A stretch of DNA of 64,000 nt from assembly GCA_011033025.1 (NCBI GenBank), contig WFMF01000006.1, positions 930,001 through 994,000 on the forward strand. The letters are read 5' to 3'. Both the position numbers and the translations under genes were made by a program. Positions 61,430 through 64,000 of the stretch are shown piece by piece. The notes below the pieces were generated by a model. That model saw only the letters and a program-made list of their open reading frames with translations, was not told the DNA's origin and did not search any database. This DNA is from Beroe forskalii. Taxonomy: Eukaryota > Ctenophora > Nuda > Beroida > Beroidae. Each line of letters starts with the position of its first letter. Position 1 is the first letter of the stretch.

Positions 61430-62500
61430 CCAAAAACTATTGGTCTGGAGTCAAAAGTTGATCTTTATTTTGCCTCAAAATTCAAATAGACACATCAAGA
61501 GGCACCAGAAACTAAGTAAAATTTATTGTCAAAGAGCAAAGAAAGCTCACAATGAAAGGAATTAAATATTACATAAATCCAGGTGGACCATCTTGCCTCA
61601 AATAGGCATGCCAAGTGGCACCTAAGTAAACTTTTCAGTGAAAATTTATAGTAGACTAAATTGATTCAATTCAATTCATGAAAATGACATAAAATGTCAT
61701 GAAAATGACATAAAATAAATGTTTATATTGGGTAAAAAAATTGGGCAATGCATAGGCACTGAATACATGTTTAAAATTGTGGAGTATAAAGTGGGCAATA
61801 TTTTGCCTCAAATAGACAACAAAAACTTGATGAAATTTCTAGCAAAGCTTACAATAAACTTACAAGACTTCATAGGAAAATTACAATTTACTTGATAGGA
61901 AAATACAGAAGACACAAGCTAATATTGTGAGATTGTGCAGAATAAAGAGTGTTATATTTTGACTGGCAAAGTTTTACCACAGGAACATGACCAAGATTAG
62001 CCTCCATTAGCCTCCATAGTGGAGGCTATTTGGCTATTTTTCAAAAAATTAGCTTATTGCATAAGCCTCCATGGATACTAATTCTTGACATTAGCCTCCA
62101 CTCAGCCTCCATGGAGGCTAATGGATCAAGCTTATTTTGGTCCATGCATGTATTCCTGTGGTAAAACTTTGCCTTTTGACTCAGACAAAAATTAAATAAA
62201 ATTGCCAGTGAAAGTTCACAATATGCAGTTTGAAAACAGCAAAAATAGTTGTTCATATCGGGGGATATAAATTAGGTGATTTTTTGTCTCAACAGTGAAC
62301 AAATACTAGATGAAATTTGCATTAAAATTTGTCTGTGAAAATAAATTGTTTGTTTGTAAACCCACGGTGGGGCTGGCAATGTGCCAAAATATTAATAATA
62401 ATATACATCAACAATTACAGGAGTAAAAATACATAACTTAAAGCAAAAATGTAAATCAATGTGCTGATCACCCTATTGGAATAAATTGAAGGGCTATATA
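61430..62500. other. Degenerate repeats, including a TTAGCCTCC palindromic patch
   Basis: Loosely repeated phrases such as TTTTGCCTCAAATAGAC, TAAATTTATTG and AAAGCTCACAATG recur every 100-200 bp. Positions 62005-62125 contain several TTAGCCTCCA words and their inverses (CCATGGAGGCTAATGG). Confidence 0.4.
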
Positions 62501-62514
62501 CTGGGTGAACTGCA

Positions 62515-62800
62515 GTTCATATGAAGTCGCCGCGCACTTCATATGAATTCATATGAATTCATATGAGTTCATATGAATGCGTTTACCAGTTCAATAAATT
62601 TTTATATGAATGAACTTCATATGAACTTCATATGAATTCATATGAACTTCATATGAACTCCACCAAGTTCATATGAACTTCATATGAATTCATATGAATT
62701 CATTAAACACGGATGAACTAGTTCACCAAAATTTAGTGAACTGAGATGCATATGAATTCATATGAACTCATATGCATTCCAGTTCGCCTTGAATTCATAT
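62515..62800. repeat. Palindromic TTCATATGAA array
   Basis: Dense repeats of the perfect 10-base palindrome TTCATATGAA and AATTCATATGAATT. A non-palindromic run AGTTCAACGCAGTTCAACGG follows at 62826-62920. Confidence 0.9.
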
Positions 62801-62964
62801 GAACTAGGAAGTTCATCTCGCGGACTCCAGTTCAACGGAGTTCAACGCAGTTCAACGCAGTTCAACGCAGTTCAACGGAGTTCAACGCAGTTCAACGGAG
62901 TTCAACGAATTCATCTCGAAGTTCATCTAGAAGGTCAAAAATGATAACTTAACTACTTAACATA

Positions 62965-63285
62965 TATTTCGGGCATGGATCAAAACATGGAACAGCGACG
63001 CCACGAGGGCGGCACCGCAGTGCCGCGGTGACGCCAGGGCAGTGCCATGGTGAAGCCACGAGGACGCCACTACTGGGCAACGATGAAGCCACGAGGGCGC
63101 CCACGGTGACATCATGGCAGTCAGCAGTGCCACTGTGAAGCCATGGCGTCTTCATGGATTCGTCGTGGGCGCCGAGTGGCGCCCTCGTGGCTTACACCAT
63201 AGCACTGCCCTGGCGTCAACGTGGCGCTACCAATACCATGGGGCCCTTGTGGCGTTGCTGCTCTGATCTATGCCCGATAAGTCTC
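62965..63285. mobile_element. GC-rich foldback element
   Basis: The left end TTTCGGGCATGGATCAAAAC is matched by the inverse of the right end (TTATCGGGCATAGATCAGAG). Inside, GACGCCAGGGCAGTGCCATG with GTGAAGCCACGAGG is mirrored by CCTCGTGGCTTACACCATAG with CACTGCCCTGGCGTC. Much richer in GC than its surroundings. Confidence 0.7.
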
Positions 63286-63589
63286 TATCTGCCGTGACTG
63301 CTGAGTGACGTCACCTGTTGAAAGGCTTTTTTCAATCTTAAAGAGGCGGTTAAACTTCACCAAATTAGCTGCATCTTGATCCATTTCACTAAAAGGGGCT
63401 TCCAAAATCAAATATTGGTCATTAAATTTAAACCCCTCTTTAAATAGTTAAATCAGACTCAAGTCTTGAGCTCTTCCATAATAACGGTTTTTCGTATTCT
63501 TGTTAAGTGTACAGTCACGTGACAACTAAAAATTTCACTTTTTTACGTCATGAATTAACTCGAGTCACTCTACAGCAGTTTACGACGAC

Positions 63590-64000
63590 TCAAATCAACT
63601 CGATGACTCAACTCGACGACTCGATTTGACGACTGTCTGACTTGTCTCGACGACTGGCACAACCACTGCCTCGAAGACCAACGAATAATGTAAATTCTGC
63701 TCCTTCATAAACTTTTTTGATGATTATTATTTGACTATTATCCTTGAAGACCGGACTCGACGACTGCTGATATAAAGACTAGACGACCCGTTGGGCCTTC
63801 AAATACAACTCGACGCTGTTACGCAGCACCTCGTTCGCTATTTTTACGACCATGTTAAATTCATATTGATTGAATACCATTTACCGCATCAAAAATTCAA
63901 TCAGATCCAAAAAGTCGGTGGACTCGTCGAGTCGACCGAAGTCGCCGAGTCGTCAAGTCGCCGAGTCCGCTGGTGGACTCCACCTGTGGATCTGCTGGTG
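63590..64000. repeat. GACTCGACGACT-type repeats, with a Helitron-like end
   Basis: Short GACTCGACGACT words at 63590-63665 and 63915-63975. Between them, on the minus strand, is a third Helitron-like 3' end: GCGAACGAGGTGCTGCGTAA, then GGCCCAACGGGTCGTCTAG ending at 63779 with T beyond it. Confidence 0.5.

Overview
The window is AT-rich animal nuclear DNA. It has multi-exon genes with canonical GT-AG introns, an animal-type cyclic-nucleotide-gated (CNG) channel gene, a single-pass receptor-like gene, and large amounts of satellite, minisatellite and foldback DNA. I cannot name the species; an invertebrate is likely. No prokaryotic, viral or CRISPR features are visible. A 100-base run of N at 52175-52274 is a standard assembly gap inside satellite DNA.

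Left part (1-18.4 kb): mostly non-coding DNA with a GC-rich palindromic block (1.85-2.8 kb) and a MITE (3.14-3.46 kb). A six-exon plus-strand gene follows (9824-16354). Its exons join in phase and encode about 547 residues: a Ser/Arg-rich N-terminus, an RGS domain and a PX-like domain. The last exon carries a one-base frameshift near 15831. The stop codon lies in the first copy of a 2-kb, 37-bp minisatellite.

Middle part (18.4-35.3 kb): about 6 kb with little recognisable, then candidate N-terminal exons (24.05, 25.14 and 26.7 kb). The core of a CNG channel gene follows in seven well-supported exons plus a pre-S1 exon (27245-34541): pre-S1, S1 to S6, pore and C-linker. The intron before the C-linker exon is 5.1 kb. 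It holds a 13-bp minisatellite and an intronless antisense gene (31888-30596) for a secreted-then-anchored protein with an apple/PAN-like domain. The 3' splice site of the C-linker exon is the last copy of a 30-bp tandem array. Every unit carries a pyrimidine tract, AG and the start of the exon, and all units are in frame. No cyclic-nucleotide-binding domain was found downstream.

Right part (35.3-64 kb): repeat-dominated. It holds two blocks of a ~354-bp satellite (35.3-41.25 and 48.7-52.17 kb), each bordered by an aaaacccgtc minisatellite, and a ~295-bp satellite after the gap. It also holds a 2.2-kb foldback element (43.2-45.36 kb), Helitron-like 3' ends, a MITE, a 158-bp triplication, a 620-bp foldback (60.8-61.4 kb), palindromic TTCATATGAA DNA and a GC-rich foldback (62.97-63.28 kb). 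No convincing gene was found here.

The most striking pattern is that three minisatellites overlap gene edges: the C-linker acceptor of the channel gene, the exon-3 acceptor of the RGS-PX gene, and the stop codon of the same gene. Simple tandem duplication seems to have copied splice sites and coding ends.
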